Shown here in pieces: positions 1-8,357 of a stretch of 64,000 nucleotides of DNA; position 1 is the first letter of the stretch; every line of letters begins with the position of its first letter. Under the pieces are notes generated by a model. It saw only the letters and a program-made list of their open reading frames with translations, had not been told where the DNA came from and searched no databases. This DNA comes from an uncultured Eubacteriales bacterium. Its GTDB lineage: Bacteria; Bacillota; Clostridia; Lachnospirales; Lachnospiraceae. The position numbers were made by a program, and so were the translations under genes. The DNA is taken from contig URMF01000007.1 of NCBI GenBank assembly GCA_900548855.1, positions 1-64,000 on the forward strand, read 5' to 3'.

Positions 1-79
1 TCGCTAAGTACTCAATGCAAGTACCAACGGCTCCAAAGCACCCCGCTTATGATATTGTTTATATTTGTACAACTAGATT

Positions 80-107
80 TTGAAAATAGGGAGTATATAT
101 ATTTATA
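80..107 (+). promoter_or_regulatory. possible luxS promoter
   Basis: TTGAAA (80-85), a 16-bp spacer and TTTATA (102-107) lie just upstream of luxS; a TATATA overlaps the spacer. The match is modest. Bases 1-79 hold nothing I recognise. Confidence 0.3.
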
Positions 108-125
108 AGAATAAGGAGGAGAAGT

Positions 126-605
126 ATGGAAAAGATAGCAAGCTTTAAAGTGAATCATCTGACATTATTGCCTGGGATTTATGTGTCGAGAAAAGATACA
201 GTGGGAAAAGAAATAATTACTACCTTTGATTTGCGGATGACAAGACCGAATTTTGAACCAGCTATGAATACTGCTGAGGTACATACGTTAGAGCATCTTG
301 GAGCGACTTTTTTGAGAAACCACAAGGAATACAAAGACAAGACTATTTACTTTGGTCCCATGGGATGCAGGACAGGTTTTTATCTTGTGCTGGCAGGGGA
401 TTACACATCCCGGGATGTGGTACCGCTGGTTACGGAGATGTATGCCTTTATGAAGGATTTTGAGGGTGAGGTTCCGGGAGCGGCTGCCAGGGATTGCGGC
501 AATTATCTGGATATGAATCTCAATATGGCAAAATATGTTGCCAGACGATATTATGACGAGGTGTTAACCGGTATTTCGGAGGAAAGACTGGTATATCCGG
601 AGTAA
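126..605 (+). CDS. luxS: S-ribosylhomocysteine lyase LuxS
   Basis: Cytosolic metalloenzyme of the activated methyl cycle. It cleaves S-ribosylhomocysteine to homocysteine and DPD, the precursor of autoinducer-2. The 159-residue length is typical. The metal-binding HTLEH motif is at about residues 53-57, the GPMGCRTGF segment with the catalytic Cys near residue 82, and the third ligand region (ARDCGNY) near residue 122. The ATG is preceded by AAGGAGGAG at about 7 bp. It is followed 13 bp later by the yibE-like gene but has no evident functional link to it. The call is secure. Confidence 0.97.
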   Translation: MEKIASFKVNHLTLLPGIYVSRKDTVGKEIITTFDLRMTRPNFEPAMNTAEVHTLEHLGATFLRNHKEYKDKTIYFGPMGCRTGFYLVLAGDYTSRDVVPLVTEMYAFMKDFEGEVPGAAARDCGNYLDMNLNMAKYVARRYYDEVLTGISEERLVYPE

Positions 606-618
606 GAAGGAAGGTATC

Positions 619-1746
619 ATGGATACAAAAAGTGTTTTCCGGTTATCGAAGAAAATACAGGCAATTGGACTGCTGCTTCTCTTTGCGGCAGTCCTTGTTT
701 TCGTGTCACAGGATGCATTTCTTTACCGGGACACGGTGGTGAAGGTAACAGCTGTACAAAATGGCTTTTCCCATGAAGAAGAGGGACCTGATGGACAGGT
801 GGAAAGGTATTATGACCAGGAGCTTACAGCACGTATTCAAAACGGCGGGCGGAAAGGGGAAGAAATCAGGCTTTCTAACACCTATTCGGAATCCGGAGTA
901 AATGATGAGCGTTACCGGAAGGGAGACCGGCTCTTTGTATCTATGGGGAAAAATTCGGATATGGGCAGTATTACAGGGAAAAAGCGGGATGTGTATCTCA
1001 CAGCGCTGATTGGCATTTTTCTATTTCTGCTGTTATTTATTAATGAATGGAAGGGAGGCATCATCTGCATTTCCCTTATCACCAATATATCGGTTTTTGT
1101 GTTTGCTCTGTGGCAGTATGGGAAAGGGGTGGATTTGATTTCCATTGCTTTTTATCTGATGGTGGTATTCAGCGTTTTCACCCTGCTTTTTGCCGGTGGC
1201 TTTTATAAGAAAACGCTGGCGGCGATTGTTGCGACCATAGTTACTACGCTGTTTTGCTATGGCATTTATGAAATGGTACTACATGTATGTGACCGCCTGC
1301 CCTATGAAATGATGGATTATGTGGTGAGCCCTGGTGATTTGTCGGATTTGTTCCTGACAGGTGTTTTGATGGGAAGTCTCGGCGCAGTTATGGATGTGTC
1401 CATTAGTATTGCAGCGGGAGTAGCGGAGATTGAGAAAAAAACGCCGGACATTCAACTAAATTCCTTAATCCATTCCATACGGGAAATGGGATATGATATC
1501 ATGGGAACTATGATAAATGTGCTCTTTTTTACCTATATAAGCAGCGCAATTCCCATTGTGGTTGTAAAAATTTTAAATGGCTACACGCTGTATCATTTAA
1601 TTCATTTTCATCTGATTTTTGAGATAATCCGATTCTTGATGGGTGCGATAGGTATTGTGCTGGCGATTCCGGTAGCGGGAGCATGTTCTGTGCTGTTGCT
1701 GCATAAGGGCATAGCGCCTCACAGGAAAGGGAGGGAGATAAAATGA
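619..1746 (+). CDS. YibE/F family membrane protein (YibE-like half)
   Basis: Integral membrane protein of 375 residues. One N-terminal membrane segment (about 15-35) is followed by an extracytoplasmic region of about 80 residues, then a series of hydrophobic helices from about residue 130 to the end. Phrases such as GSLGAVMDVSISIA and REMGYDIMGTMINVLFF are characteristic of the YibE/F family, whose biochemical role is not established. The next gene starts inside its stop codon (ATGA overlap), so the two are translationally coupled and probably form one complex. Confidence 0.85.
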   Translation: MDTKSVFRLSKKIQAIGLLLLFAAVLVFVSQDAFLYRDTVVKVTAVQNGFSHEEEGPDGQVERYYDQELTARIQNGGRKGEEIRLSNTYSESGVNDERYRKGDRLFVSMGKNSDMGSITGKKRDVYLTALIGIFLFLLLFINEWKGGIICISLITNISVFVFALWQYGKGVDLISIAFYLMVVFSVFTLLFAGGFYKKTLAAIVATIVTTLFCYGIYEMVLHVCDRLPYEMMDYVVSPGDLSDLFLTGVLMGSLGAVMDVSISIAAGVAEIEKKTPDIQLNSLIHSIREMGYDIMGTMINVLFFTYISSAIPIVVVKILNGYTLYHLIHFHLIFEIIRFLMGAIGIVLAIPVAGACSVLLLHKGIAPHRKGREIK

Positions 1747-2582
1747 TTTTAGTATTGACGATAATTTTATTTTTCCTCATGGTTTTAGTGGGAGGTAACC
1801 GGGGACTGGATTCTTTCTTTGCACTGGTTCGTACTATACTGGCTTTGGTGGTCAATATTTATCTGATTGCATGGGGGCTGCCGCCTGTTTTGGTAACGCT
1901 TGTTATTAGCATTTTCTTTGTGGTTACGGTTCTGTATGTACAAAATGGAAGGAATGCTAAAATGCATGCTGCCGCTCTTGCAGTTGCTATTGTTATGCTG
2001 CTGGTATTGGCGACTGCCGGGCCTGTTTTGTGGAAGGCGGGAATGAGTGGCTATAATGAAATTGAACAGTATGAGGAAATCAGCATGTATTTGTCGGCAG
2101 ATTTATCGGTGTCTATGCAGGCAGTTTCTCTGGCAGCGGTGATATTGGGACTGCTTGGTGCGGTTATGGATACCGCAGTTGCCATAACCACCGCAGTTAA
2201 TGAGGTATATATGAATAACCGGAGGTTGACGGAAAAAGAACTATTTTGCTCCGGAATGTGCGTGGGAAGGGATATTTTAGGGACTACGGTAAATACTCTG
2301 TTTTTTGCCGGTCTTGGGGAAAGCATTATGCTGGCAGTTCTGTTTATGAAAAGTGAAGACAGCTTTGCAGTGATATTAAATTCAAAAGCTCTTTTTCAGG
2401 AGGTGTCTGGTCTGCTGACAGGGGCAGTAGGGTGCCTGTTTATCATCCCACTCAGCAGTTTTCTGGCAGCGGTTTTCTTAACATTTTCTGAAGAAAAAAT
2501 AGAGAAAAATGAAAAGTTGTTACAAAAATGTTACAAATGTTGCAAAAAAGTCTTGAAATCTGTTAAAAATGTGTTAGAATAA
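1743..2582 (+). CDS. YibE/F family membrane protein (YibF-like half)
   Basis: Polytopic membrane protein of 279 residues with about seven hydrophobic helices. It repeats the family signature seen in its neighbour (GLLGAVMDTAVAIT, GRDILGTTVNTLFFAGLGE), so the pair probably arose by duplication and works as a heteromer. It lacks the extracytoplasmic domain of the upstream partner. The ATG overlaps the upstream stop by 4 nt. The C-terminus is Lys/Cys-rich, and the promoter of the next gene lies over its last codons. Confidence 0.85.
   Translation: MILVLTIILFFLMVLVGGNRGLDSFFALVRTILALVVNIYLIAWGLPPVLVTLVISIFFVVTVLYVQNGRNAKMHAAALAVAIVMLLVLATAGPVLWKAGMSGYNEIEQYEEISMYLSADLSVSMQAVSLAAVILGLLGAVMDTAVAITTAVNEVYMNNRRLTEKELFCSGMCVGRDILGTTVNTLFFAGLGESIMLAVLFMKSEDSFAVILNSKALFQEVSGLLTGAVGCLFIIPLSSFLAAVFLTFSEEKIEKNEKLLQKCYKCCKKVLKSVKNVLE
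2518..2534 (+). promoter_or_regulatory. WalR-like direct repeat box
   Basis: TGTTAC-N5-TGTTAC matches the published WalR (YycF) consensus TGTWAH-N5-TGTWAH exactly. It sits 19 bp upstream of a predicted -35 for an NlpC/P60 wall hydrolase, the kind of gene WalRK controls in Firmicutes. Binding is inferred from sequence only. Confidence 0.5.
2553..2580 (+). promoter_or_regulatory. promoter of the NlpC/P60 gene
   Basis: TTGAAA (2553-2558), 16-bp spacer, TAGAAT (2575-2580). It overlaps the last codons of the yibF-like gene and leaves a leader of about 45 nt. Confidence 0.6.
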
Positions 2583-2629
2583 ATGATGTTAAGAAAAAAG
2601 GTTCACAGGAATCAGGAAGGACATCATTT

Positions 2630-3373
2630 ATGAAACGTAGAGTACTATTACTTTTTACTATATTATTTACATTGAGTCTGTTGGCATTTATTCCAGTGAA
2701 GGCTGAGGCGGCTGGAAAGGTGAAGCTGAATAAAACAAAGGTATTACTTGAGGTGGGTGAGCGTTACCAGCTTAAGGTTAAGAATATCAGCAGTAAAGTC
2801 AAATGGTCCTCTTCAAATAAAAAGGTAGTTAAAGTAAGCAGCAAGGGTATTCTGACGCCTAAGTCCGTTGGTTCAGCTAAGGTAACCGCCAAGGTGAAGG
2901 GTAAAAAGTATACCTGTAAGGTGACGGTTGCAGATTATTCGGGCATGTCGGTTGAACAGAAAGAGGTTGTCGGATATGCACTGAAATATGTTGGCAACAA
3001 ATACCGCTACGGAGGTTCAAGCCTTACAAAGGGTACGGACTGTTCTGGTTTTACCATGGCAGTATATAAGAATTTTGGATATAATCTGGTACATAATGCA
3101 TACGGTCAGTTGAAAACAACCAAATCTGTTAAGATGAAGAATATTAAGCCAGGAGATTTGATTTTTTATGGTTCCAGCAAAAAGAACTGTTCACATGTTG
3201 CTTTGTATATTGGTAACAATAAAGTGGTACATGCCTCTACCGAATCCACAGGAATTGTGGTATCCGATTACAATTACAGAAAGTATGTAGGGGTTGGACG
3301 GGTTCTGAAAAAGGCAACTTATCCGGAACAGGACGTAAATGAGGATATTACAAGAACAGCAGCATCAAAATAG
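2630..3373 (+). CDS. secreted NlpC/P60 peptidoglycan hydrolase with Ig-like domain
   Basis: Predicted secreted cell-wall endopeptidase of 247 residues. An N-terminal signal peptide (about 1-28, AEA cleavage region) is followed by a Lys/Ser-rich Big_2-like bacterial Ig domain (about 30-100, GERYQLKVK, SSSNKKVVKVSSKG). The NlpC/P60 domain spans about 108-230, with catalytic Cys in GTDCSGF and His in CSHVALYIG. NlpC/P60 enzymes usually cut D-gamma-glutamyl-meso-DAP or similar peptide bonds. The upstream WalR-like box and own promoter suggest wall-homeostasis control. A hairpin terminator follows directly. Confidence 0.9.
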   Translation: MKRRVLLLFTILFTLSLLAFIPVKAEAAGKVKLNKTKVLLEVGERYQLKVKNISSKVKWSSSNKKVVKVSSKGILTPKSVGSAKVTAKVKGKKYTCKVTVADYSGMSVEQKEVVGYALKYVGNKYRYGGSSLTKGTDCSGFTMAVYKNFGYNLVHNAYGQLKTTKSVKMKNIKPGDLIFYGSSKKNCSHVALYIGNNKVVHASTESTGIVVSDYNYRKYVGVGRVLKKATYPEQDVNEDITRTAASK

Positions 3374-3391
3374 ATATATATAATATAGAAA

Positions 3392-3426
3392 AGACGGTGA
3401 GCTTATAGATAGCCACCGTCTATTTT
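3392..3426 (+). terminator. intrinsic terminator between convergent genes
   Basis: Stem AGACGGTG/CACCGTCT (3392-3399 with 3414-3421), extended by inner GCT/AGC pairs and followed by TATTTTTA. The stop codon of the opposite-strand reductase lies in the loop, so one hairpin probably serves both genes. Confidence 0.75.
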
Positions 3427-4131
3427 TATGATTTCGCCTGTCAGGTAGGAGGGGCTGTTATATAGCAGCCATACCATTTGGGCAATTTCTTCCGGCTGCC
3501 CGAGACGGCAGGCGGGAATCTCTTCACAAAATTGTGTTAGCTCTTCTTCGGTAAAGCAGTTATTCATCTGGGTAGCAATGGCGCCGCAGGCAAGTGCATT
3601 CACCCGGATGCTGCTTGGGGCTAGCTCCTTTGCAAGAGCTTTCGTAAAAGCATTCACTCCGCCTTTGGTGGCACTGTATGCAACCTCGCAGGATGCTCCG
3701 CTTAATCCCCACATGGAAGAAATGTTAATTATGTGACCGGATTTTTGACTTACCATATGGGGAACTACTTGCCGGCAACAGTTAAAAACAGAAGTAAGGT
3801 TTGTGTTTACGAGCCGATTCCAGTCCTGTATGGTCATATCGGTGAGAAGACCGACATAGGAGATACCGGCATTGTTCACCAGCAAATCGATAGCAGGGCA
3901 TTTGTTCCGGACATCCTCTATCATAGAGGCAGTGAAGTTATAATCCCCGATATCTCCGGTATATGCAAGACACTCCGTGCCGCTTCCCTCGATGTCTGCT
4001 TTTGTCTGTTGAAGCGCTTCTCTATGAGTAGAAGAATTAATTACGATACAATCAAAATGTTTGGCTAATTCCATGGCACAGGCCCGCCCAATTCCTCTGG
4101 ACGCCCCGGTGACAATGGCGGTTTTTTTCAT
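3403..4131 (-). CDS. short-chain dehydrogenase, EF-P 5-aminopentanone reductase type (YmfI-like)
   Basis: NAD(P)-dependent SDR of 242 residues with the Rossmann motif TGASRGIG (about 8-15), NNAG, catalytic Ser in ISSMWG, the YSATKGG Tyr-Lys pair (about 149-153), and C-terminal LTGEIIKIDGG. The segment SSMWGLSGASCEVAYS closely resembles B. subtilis YmfI, which reduces the 5-aminopentanone group on the EF-P lysine. FabG-like acyl reductases share the fold, so the exact substrate is an inference. It is the only leftward gene here and stands alone. Confidence 0.75.
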   Translation of the reverse strand: MKKTAIVTGASRGIGRACAMELAKHFDCIVINSSTHREALQQTKADIEGSGTECLAYTGDIGDYNFTASMIEDVRNKCPAIDLLVNNAGISYVGLLTDMTIQDWNRLVNTNLTSVFNCCRQVVPHMVSQKSGHIINISSMWGLSGASCEVAYSATKGGVNAFTKALAKELAPSSIRVNALACGAIATQMNNCFTEEELTQFCEEIPACRLGQPEEIAQMVWLLYNSPSYLTGEIIKIDGGYL

Positions 4132-4169
4132 GCTATCACCTCACTTAAAAGGATTGTACCACGAAAAGG

Positions 4170-4198
4170 TTGAAAAGAAAATGCAATTCTGCTATACT
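4170..4198 (+). promoter_or_regulatory. promoter of the LytR_C operon
   Basis: TTGAAA (4170-4175), a 17-bp spacer and TATACT (4193-4198), followed by a leader of about 30 nt and an AGGAGG ribosome site before 4235. Confidence 0.7.
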
Positions 4199-4234
4199 AA
4201 TAATAATTTTTGATAATTTTTAGGAGGCATAGGA

Positions 4235-4831
4235 ATGGATAAGAAAACCATATTAAAGATATTTGGAGAAGCATTTTTACGCTCTATGGTAGTTTTGATG
4301 GCCGTTGCTATTGTAGGCTTTGGGGCATTCTTTCTGATTCGGGTGAGCACAGACAAGAAGCAGGCTGAGAATACTACAACAGAACAGGGTTCTTCACATA
4401 GTGCAGATGAACTGCAGGCAATGTTGGATGAGGAGAATGCCAAGGATACTTCTGATGCAGAAGAGGATACCACAGAGGAGATTACAACAGAGGCGACAAC
4501 GGAGACGCCTGATATTCCTTCAACCGATAAGAATATAATGGTTTTGAATAGTACCAGTAAGGCAGGGCTTGCAAGCGCGTGGAAAAGTAAGCTGAGCAAT
4601 GAGGGCTTTGCGAATGTGGGAATTGGCAATTACGGTCTGAGCGCAGAGACCCAGACAAAGATTTATGTTTCAGAGGAAGGCATGGGAAATGATTTGGCAG
4701 GGTATTTTACAGATGCAGTTGTTTCGGTGGGGTCCGTAGATTCCGGAAATTATTCTGTCCAGGGAGGAGCTTCCATGGACCATATTGATATTTTCATCGT
4801 GATTGGAAGCAACGATACTACAGTTCAGTAG
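4235..4831 (+). CDS. membrane-anchored LytR C-terminal domain protein
   Basis: Protein of 198 residues with one N-terminal membrane helix (about 15-37), an acidic Thr/Glu-rich linker (about 45-98) and a LytR_C-type domain (about 102-195) starting at IMVLNSTSKAGLAS. That domain usually sits at the C-terminus of LytR-CpsA-Psr phosphotransferases, which attach wall glycopolymers. Here it stands without a catalytic domain. The neighbouring WecG/TagA-like gene, 12 bp downstream, also points to wall polymer work. Topology suggests the C-terminal domain is outside the cell. Confidence 0.75.
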   Translation: MDKKTILKIFGEAFLRSMVVLMAVAIVGFGAFFLIRVSTDKKQAENTTTEQGSSHSADELQAMLDEENAKDTSDAEEDTTEEITTEATTETPDIPSTDKNIMVLNSTSKAGLASAWKSKLSNEGFANVGIGNYGLSAETQTKIYVSEEGMGNDLAGYFTDAVVSVGSVDSGNYSVQGGASMDHIDIFIVIGSNDTTVQ

Positions 4832-4843
4832 CAGAGGTGGTTT

Positions 4844-5578
4844 ATGAAAGAAAGAATCCGCTTATTGGATGTGGCTGTAGATATTGCATCTACAAAGGTG
4901 TCCAGCGATGCAACAATTGAATATCTGGAAGAAGAGGGCAGTAAGGTCATCTATTTTTTAAATAGTGAGACCTTATTACTTTTACAGGAAAACACAGGCT
5001 GGAGGGAAATTGTTGGAGAGAGTGATTTGATACTGCCTGGAACATCCAATGTCAACACCAGTGTAAATGAAGTGCTGGGACATAAGCGGGATCCGTTTTT
5101 TTTTGAAAGCTACTTTGATACCATATTGGATTATGCCATAGAGATGGGATATGAATTTTTACTGGTGACGGAAAAGGAAGAGCAATTCATTTCTGTACAA
5201 GAAAATATTCATGAAAAACGTCCGTTTTTGACTTTAAGTGGTATGTCTCTCACTGAGCAGGATGAGTCCCTGGATCATATCGTGAATGAAATCAATTCTG
5301 TGGCTCCGGATATTCTGGTGTTGGCGTTAGAGGAAAAGAAACAGTTACAGCTGCTGCAGCAATATCGGAACCAGATGAATGCCGGGCTTATGCTGTTTAC
5401 CGGAGATATATTGTATAATAAGGCTGTTTCCGAGGCGGAAGTGCCGGAAAAGATACAAAAACTTAAGATTGATAATCTGTATAAATGGTTCCGCAAGGGA
5501 GGAAGAGGCCGGAACTTTTTCAATAATATACGAATGAAGCTTCGTCTTAAACAGCATCAAAAAGAGAAGGATTCCTGA
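4844..5578 (+). CDS. divergent WecG/TagA/CpsF-like glycosyltransferase
   Basis: Protein of 244 residues resembling the WecB/TagA/CpsF family: KVIYFLNSETLLLLQ near 32, ESDLILPGTS near 57, then a second alpha/beta half (APDILVLALEEKKQ) and a basic C-terminus (RMKLRLKQHQK) that could bind membrane. Family members transfer ManNAc-type sugars to lipid-linked acceptors on the cytoplasmic face. The canonical motifs are weak, so this may be a degenerate or regulatory member. It is co-transcribed with the LytR_C gene (12-bp gap). Confidence 0.6.
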   Translation: MKERIRLLDVAVDIASTKVSSDATIEYLEEEGSKVIYFLNSETLLLLQENTGWREIVGESDLILPGTSNVNTSVNEVLGHKRDPFFFESYFDTILDYAIEMGYEFLLVTEKEEQFISVQENIHEKRPFLTLSGMSLTEQDESLDHIVNEINSVAPDILVLALEEKKQLQLLQQYRNQMNAGLMLFTGDILYNKAVSEAEVPEKIQKLKIDNLYKWFRKGGRGRNFFNNIRMKLRLKQHQKEKDS

Positions 5579-5891
5579 TTATCTTGGTAAAATTTCCCAA
5601 AAGTCTTTGGCAAATTACACAAATCTCATAAGGGTATTGGATATTTTGCACGACTTTTGTCAACATTTTGAGGACAATCAGGAGTCTGTTTTTTGATTAT
5701 AGGTAGATTTTTATAATAAAAGCCTAAAAAAGATGTGCATTTTAATGGTTATATCATAGATTATGACAAATTGAACAAAGATTTGAAATTTTATTTGTTA
5801 AATAATAATATTTCATTTAAAAAATAAATGATGTATTATACTACTATGATTTAGTCAGCAAAGAAATATATAACTCAAGGAGGAAATTAAA
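5579..5891. other. AT-rich intergenic region
   Basis: No gene is seen. A TATACT (5837-5842) before the ABC ATPase gene is the best -10 candidate, but no good -35 precedes it. An AAGGAGG site lies at 5878-5884. Confidence 0.4.
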
Positions 5892-7004
5892 ATGGCTAGT
5901 TTATCACTCAAAAATATTTATAAGATTTATCCTAACGGTTTCAATGCTGTAAAGGATTTTAATCTTGAGATTGAAGACAAAGAATTTGTTATCTTCGTTG
6001 GACCTTCAGGATGTGGTAAGTCTACTACACTTCGTATGATTGCAGGTCTTGAGGATATCAGTTCCGGTGAATTATGGATTGGCGATAAGATGGTAAATGA
6101 TGTAGAGCCTAAGGACAGAGATATTGCAATGGTATTCCAGAACTATGCTCTGTATCCTCATATGTCAGTTTATGATAACATGGCATTTGGTCTTAAGTTA
6201 AGAAAGGTTCCAAAGGAGAGAATTGACAAGCAGGTACATGAGGCTGCTAAGATTCTTGACATTGAGCACTTGCTTGACAGAAAGCCTAAGGCTTTATCAG
6301 GTGGTCAGAGACAGCGTGTAGCTATGGGTCGTGCAATCGTTCGTGAGCCAAAGGTATTCTTAATGGACGAGCCTTTATCAAACTTGGATGCTAAGCTGAG
6401 AGTTCAGATGCGTGTTGAGATTTCTAAGTTACATCAGAGATTACAGACAACCATCATCTATGTAACACATGACCAGACAGAGGCTATGACTCTTGGTACT
6501 AGAATCGTTGTTATGAAGGATGGTATCATCCAGCAGGTAGATACTCCTCAGAACTTATACGACAAGCCAACCAACCTGTTCGTTGCAGGTTTCATGGGTA
6601 TGCCGCCAATGAACTTTATTGAGTGTAAGGTTGTTAAATCTGGTGCAGATGTATTATTAATGTTTGGTTCTCACTCTATCAAGGTTCCTGATTCTAAGGG
6701 TTCTATCTTAGTTGAGCAGGGCTACATTGATAAGGAAGTTATCTTAGGTATCCGTCCAGAAGATATCCATGATGAGCAGTTATTTATTGAGTCTTCTCCG
6801 GAAAGTCTCATTGATGCAAGAATTACTATCTATGAGATGTTAGGTGCGGAAGTATACTTATACTTCACGATTGACCAGTTTGATATCACAGCAAGAGTAA
6901 ATGCACGTACAACAGCAAGACCTGGTGATACCGTACAGTTAGCATTTGACTTAAGCAAAATTCATATCTTTGATAAAGAGACAGAGCAGAAGATTTTAGA
7001 TTAA
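5892..7004 (+). CDS. sugar ABC transporter ATPase (UgpC/MsmK/MsmX type)
   Basis: Cytoplasmic ATPase of 370 residues powering carbohydrate ABC importers. Walker A GPSGCGKST is at about 38-46, Q-loop near 88, signature LSGGQRQR near 135, Walker B FLMDEPLSNLDAK near 156, and H-loop TH near 192. The C-terminal OB/TOBE region (about 240-370) is typical of CUT1 ATPases. No permease or binding-protein gene is adjacent, so it is probably a shared ATPase serving several importers, as MsmX does in B. subtilis. It is monocistronic, with its own terminator. Codon use looks highly optimised, hinting at high expression. Confidence 0.9.
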   Translation: MASLSLKNIYKIYPNGFNAVKDFNLEIEDKEFVIFVGPSGCGKSTTLRMIAGLEDISSGELWIGDKMVNDVEPKDRDIAMVFQNYALYPHMSVYDNMAFGLKLRKVPKERIDKQVHEAAKILDIEHLLDRKPKALSGGQRQRVAMGRAIVREPKVFLMDEPLSNLDAKLRVQMRVEISKLHQRLQTTIIYVTHDQTEAMTLGTRIVVMKDGIIQQVDTPQNLYDKPTNLFVAGFMGMPPMNFIECKVVKSGADVLLMFGSHSIKVPDSKGSILVEQGYIDKEVILGIRPEDIHDEQLFIESSPESLIDARITIYEMLGAEVYLYFTIDQFDITARVNARTTARPGDTVQLAFDLSKIHIFDKETEQKILD

Positions 7005-7020
7005 TTCTGATTTTTCTGTA

Positions 7021-7056
7021 AAAGAAGCGGCTACAGTAGTAGCCGCTTCTTTGCAT
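7021..7056 (+). terminator. strong intrinsic terminator
   Basis: Perfect 14-bp stem (7021-7034 with 7039-7052, AAGCGGCTAC core) and a 4-nt loop just after the ABC ATPase stop. The stem ends in TTCTTT. Confidence 0.85.
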
Positions 7057-7250
7057 TTATCATTTAATGAATCGTGCAAATGAGATAAATCTTATGAAAA
7101 AACGTGAAAAATCTATAAAAAATTGTAACATTTACTTTCTTTTTTGTTCCTTTTCCGTTAAAATGTAAATAAGTGCAAAAATAACTATGGTACGACTTGT
7201 GTAATATGTGCATAGCTTGAATAGTTATCAAAAAATAAGGAGTGGATAGA

Positions 7251-8339
7251 ATGATATCAAATCAAATTTTACAGGATACCATCGAGGGCATTAAAGCGAT
7301 TACAAGAATTGATTTATGTGTTATGGATACAGAGGGAAAAGCGTTAGCTTCAACGCTTCGGGATACAGATGAATATGAGAAATCTGTTCTGGCATTTGTG
7401 GACTCTCCTGCGGAGAGCCAGATGCTGCAGGGGTATCAGTTTTTTAAGGTATTCGATGAGAACCAATTGGAGTATGTAATTATTGCCAAGGGTGAAGCGG
7501 ATGATGTTTACATGATTGGTAAGATTGCGGCATTTCAGGTGCAGAATTTGTTAGTGGCATATAAGGAACGCTTTGATAAGGATAATTTTATCAAAAATTT
7601 GCTGCTGGATAATTTGCTGCTGGTAGATATTTACAATAGAGCCAAAAAGCTTCATATTGACACAGACGTAAAACGTATAGTATTTATTATAGAGACAAAG
7701 AATGAAAAAGACACCAACGCATTGGAGACGGTGCGCAATATTTTCTCAAGTAAGGCAAAGGATTTTGTCACAGCGGTGGACGAGAAGAATATCATTCTTG
7801 TAAAAGAAGTGAAGCAGAATGAGACATACGAGGATATGAATAAGACCGCCAAGGTGATTGTGGATATGCTGAATACGGAAGCGATGTCTTCTGTCCATGT
7901 TGCCTTTGGAACCATTGTCAATGAAATTAAGGAGGTATCCCGTTCCTATAAGGAGGCAAAGATGGCCCTCGATGTGGGTAAGATTTTCTATGGCAACCGC
8001 AACATTATTGCTTATAGCAATCTTGGAATTGGACGTTTGATTTACCAGCTGCCGATTCCTCTCTGTAAAATGTTTATTAAGGAGATTTTTGAAAATCGTT
8101 CACCAGATGATTTTGATGAGGAGACGCTTACAACCATTAACAAATTTTTTGAAAACAGCCTGAATGTGTCAGAGACCTCAAGACAGTTGTATATACACCG
8201 TAATACATTGGTATACCGTCTGGATAAGCTGCAAAAGAGTACAGGCTTGGATCTTCGTGTGTTTGAGGACGCCATTACCTTCAAGATTGCGCTGATGGTT
8301 GTAAAATATATGAAATATATGGAGTCTTTGGAATACTAA
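7251..8339 (+). CDS. CdaR/PucR-family transcriptional regulator
   Basis: DNA-binding regulator of 362 residues. An N-terminal sensory region (about 1-120, reminiscent of the diacid-recognition CdaR domain) precedes a GGDEF-like degenerate region (about 130-280) and a C-terminal PucR-type helix-turn-helix (about 300-355, ETSRQLYIHRNTLVYRLDKL). The effector is unknown; family members sense sugar acids, allantoin or metabolites. Start: the ATG at 7251 has AAGGAG 8 bp upstream. A GTG at 7242 overlaps that site and is unlikely. It precedes ftsE by 18 bp and may be co-transcribed with it. Confidence 0.8.
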   Translation: MISNQILQDTIEGIKAITRIDLCVMDTEGKALASTLRDTDEYEKSVLAFVDSPAESQMLQGYQFFKVFDENQLEYVIIAKGEADDVYMIGKIAAFQVQNLLVAYKERFDKDNFIKNLLLDNLLLVDIYNRAKKLHIDTDVKRIVFIIETKNEKDTNALETVRNIFSSKAKDFVTAVDEKNIILVKEVKQNETYEDMNKTAKVIVDMLNTEAMSSVHVAFGTIVNEIKEVSRSYKEAKMALDVGKIFYGNRNIIAYSNLGIGRLIYQLPIPLCKMFIKEIFENRSPDDFDEETLTTINKFFENSLNVSETSRQLYIHRNTLVYRLDKLQKSTGLDLRVFEDAITFKIALMVVKYMKYMESLEY

Positions 8340-8357
8340 GAGGAAAGGAGCACTGAT

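Noticed and set aside
4192..4629. Leftward 145-codon frame opposite the LytR_C gene
   Set aside because: Val/Ser-rich antisense of the acidic Thr/Glu linker; the plus-strand gene has promoter, ribosome site and domain.
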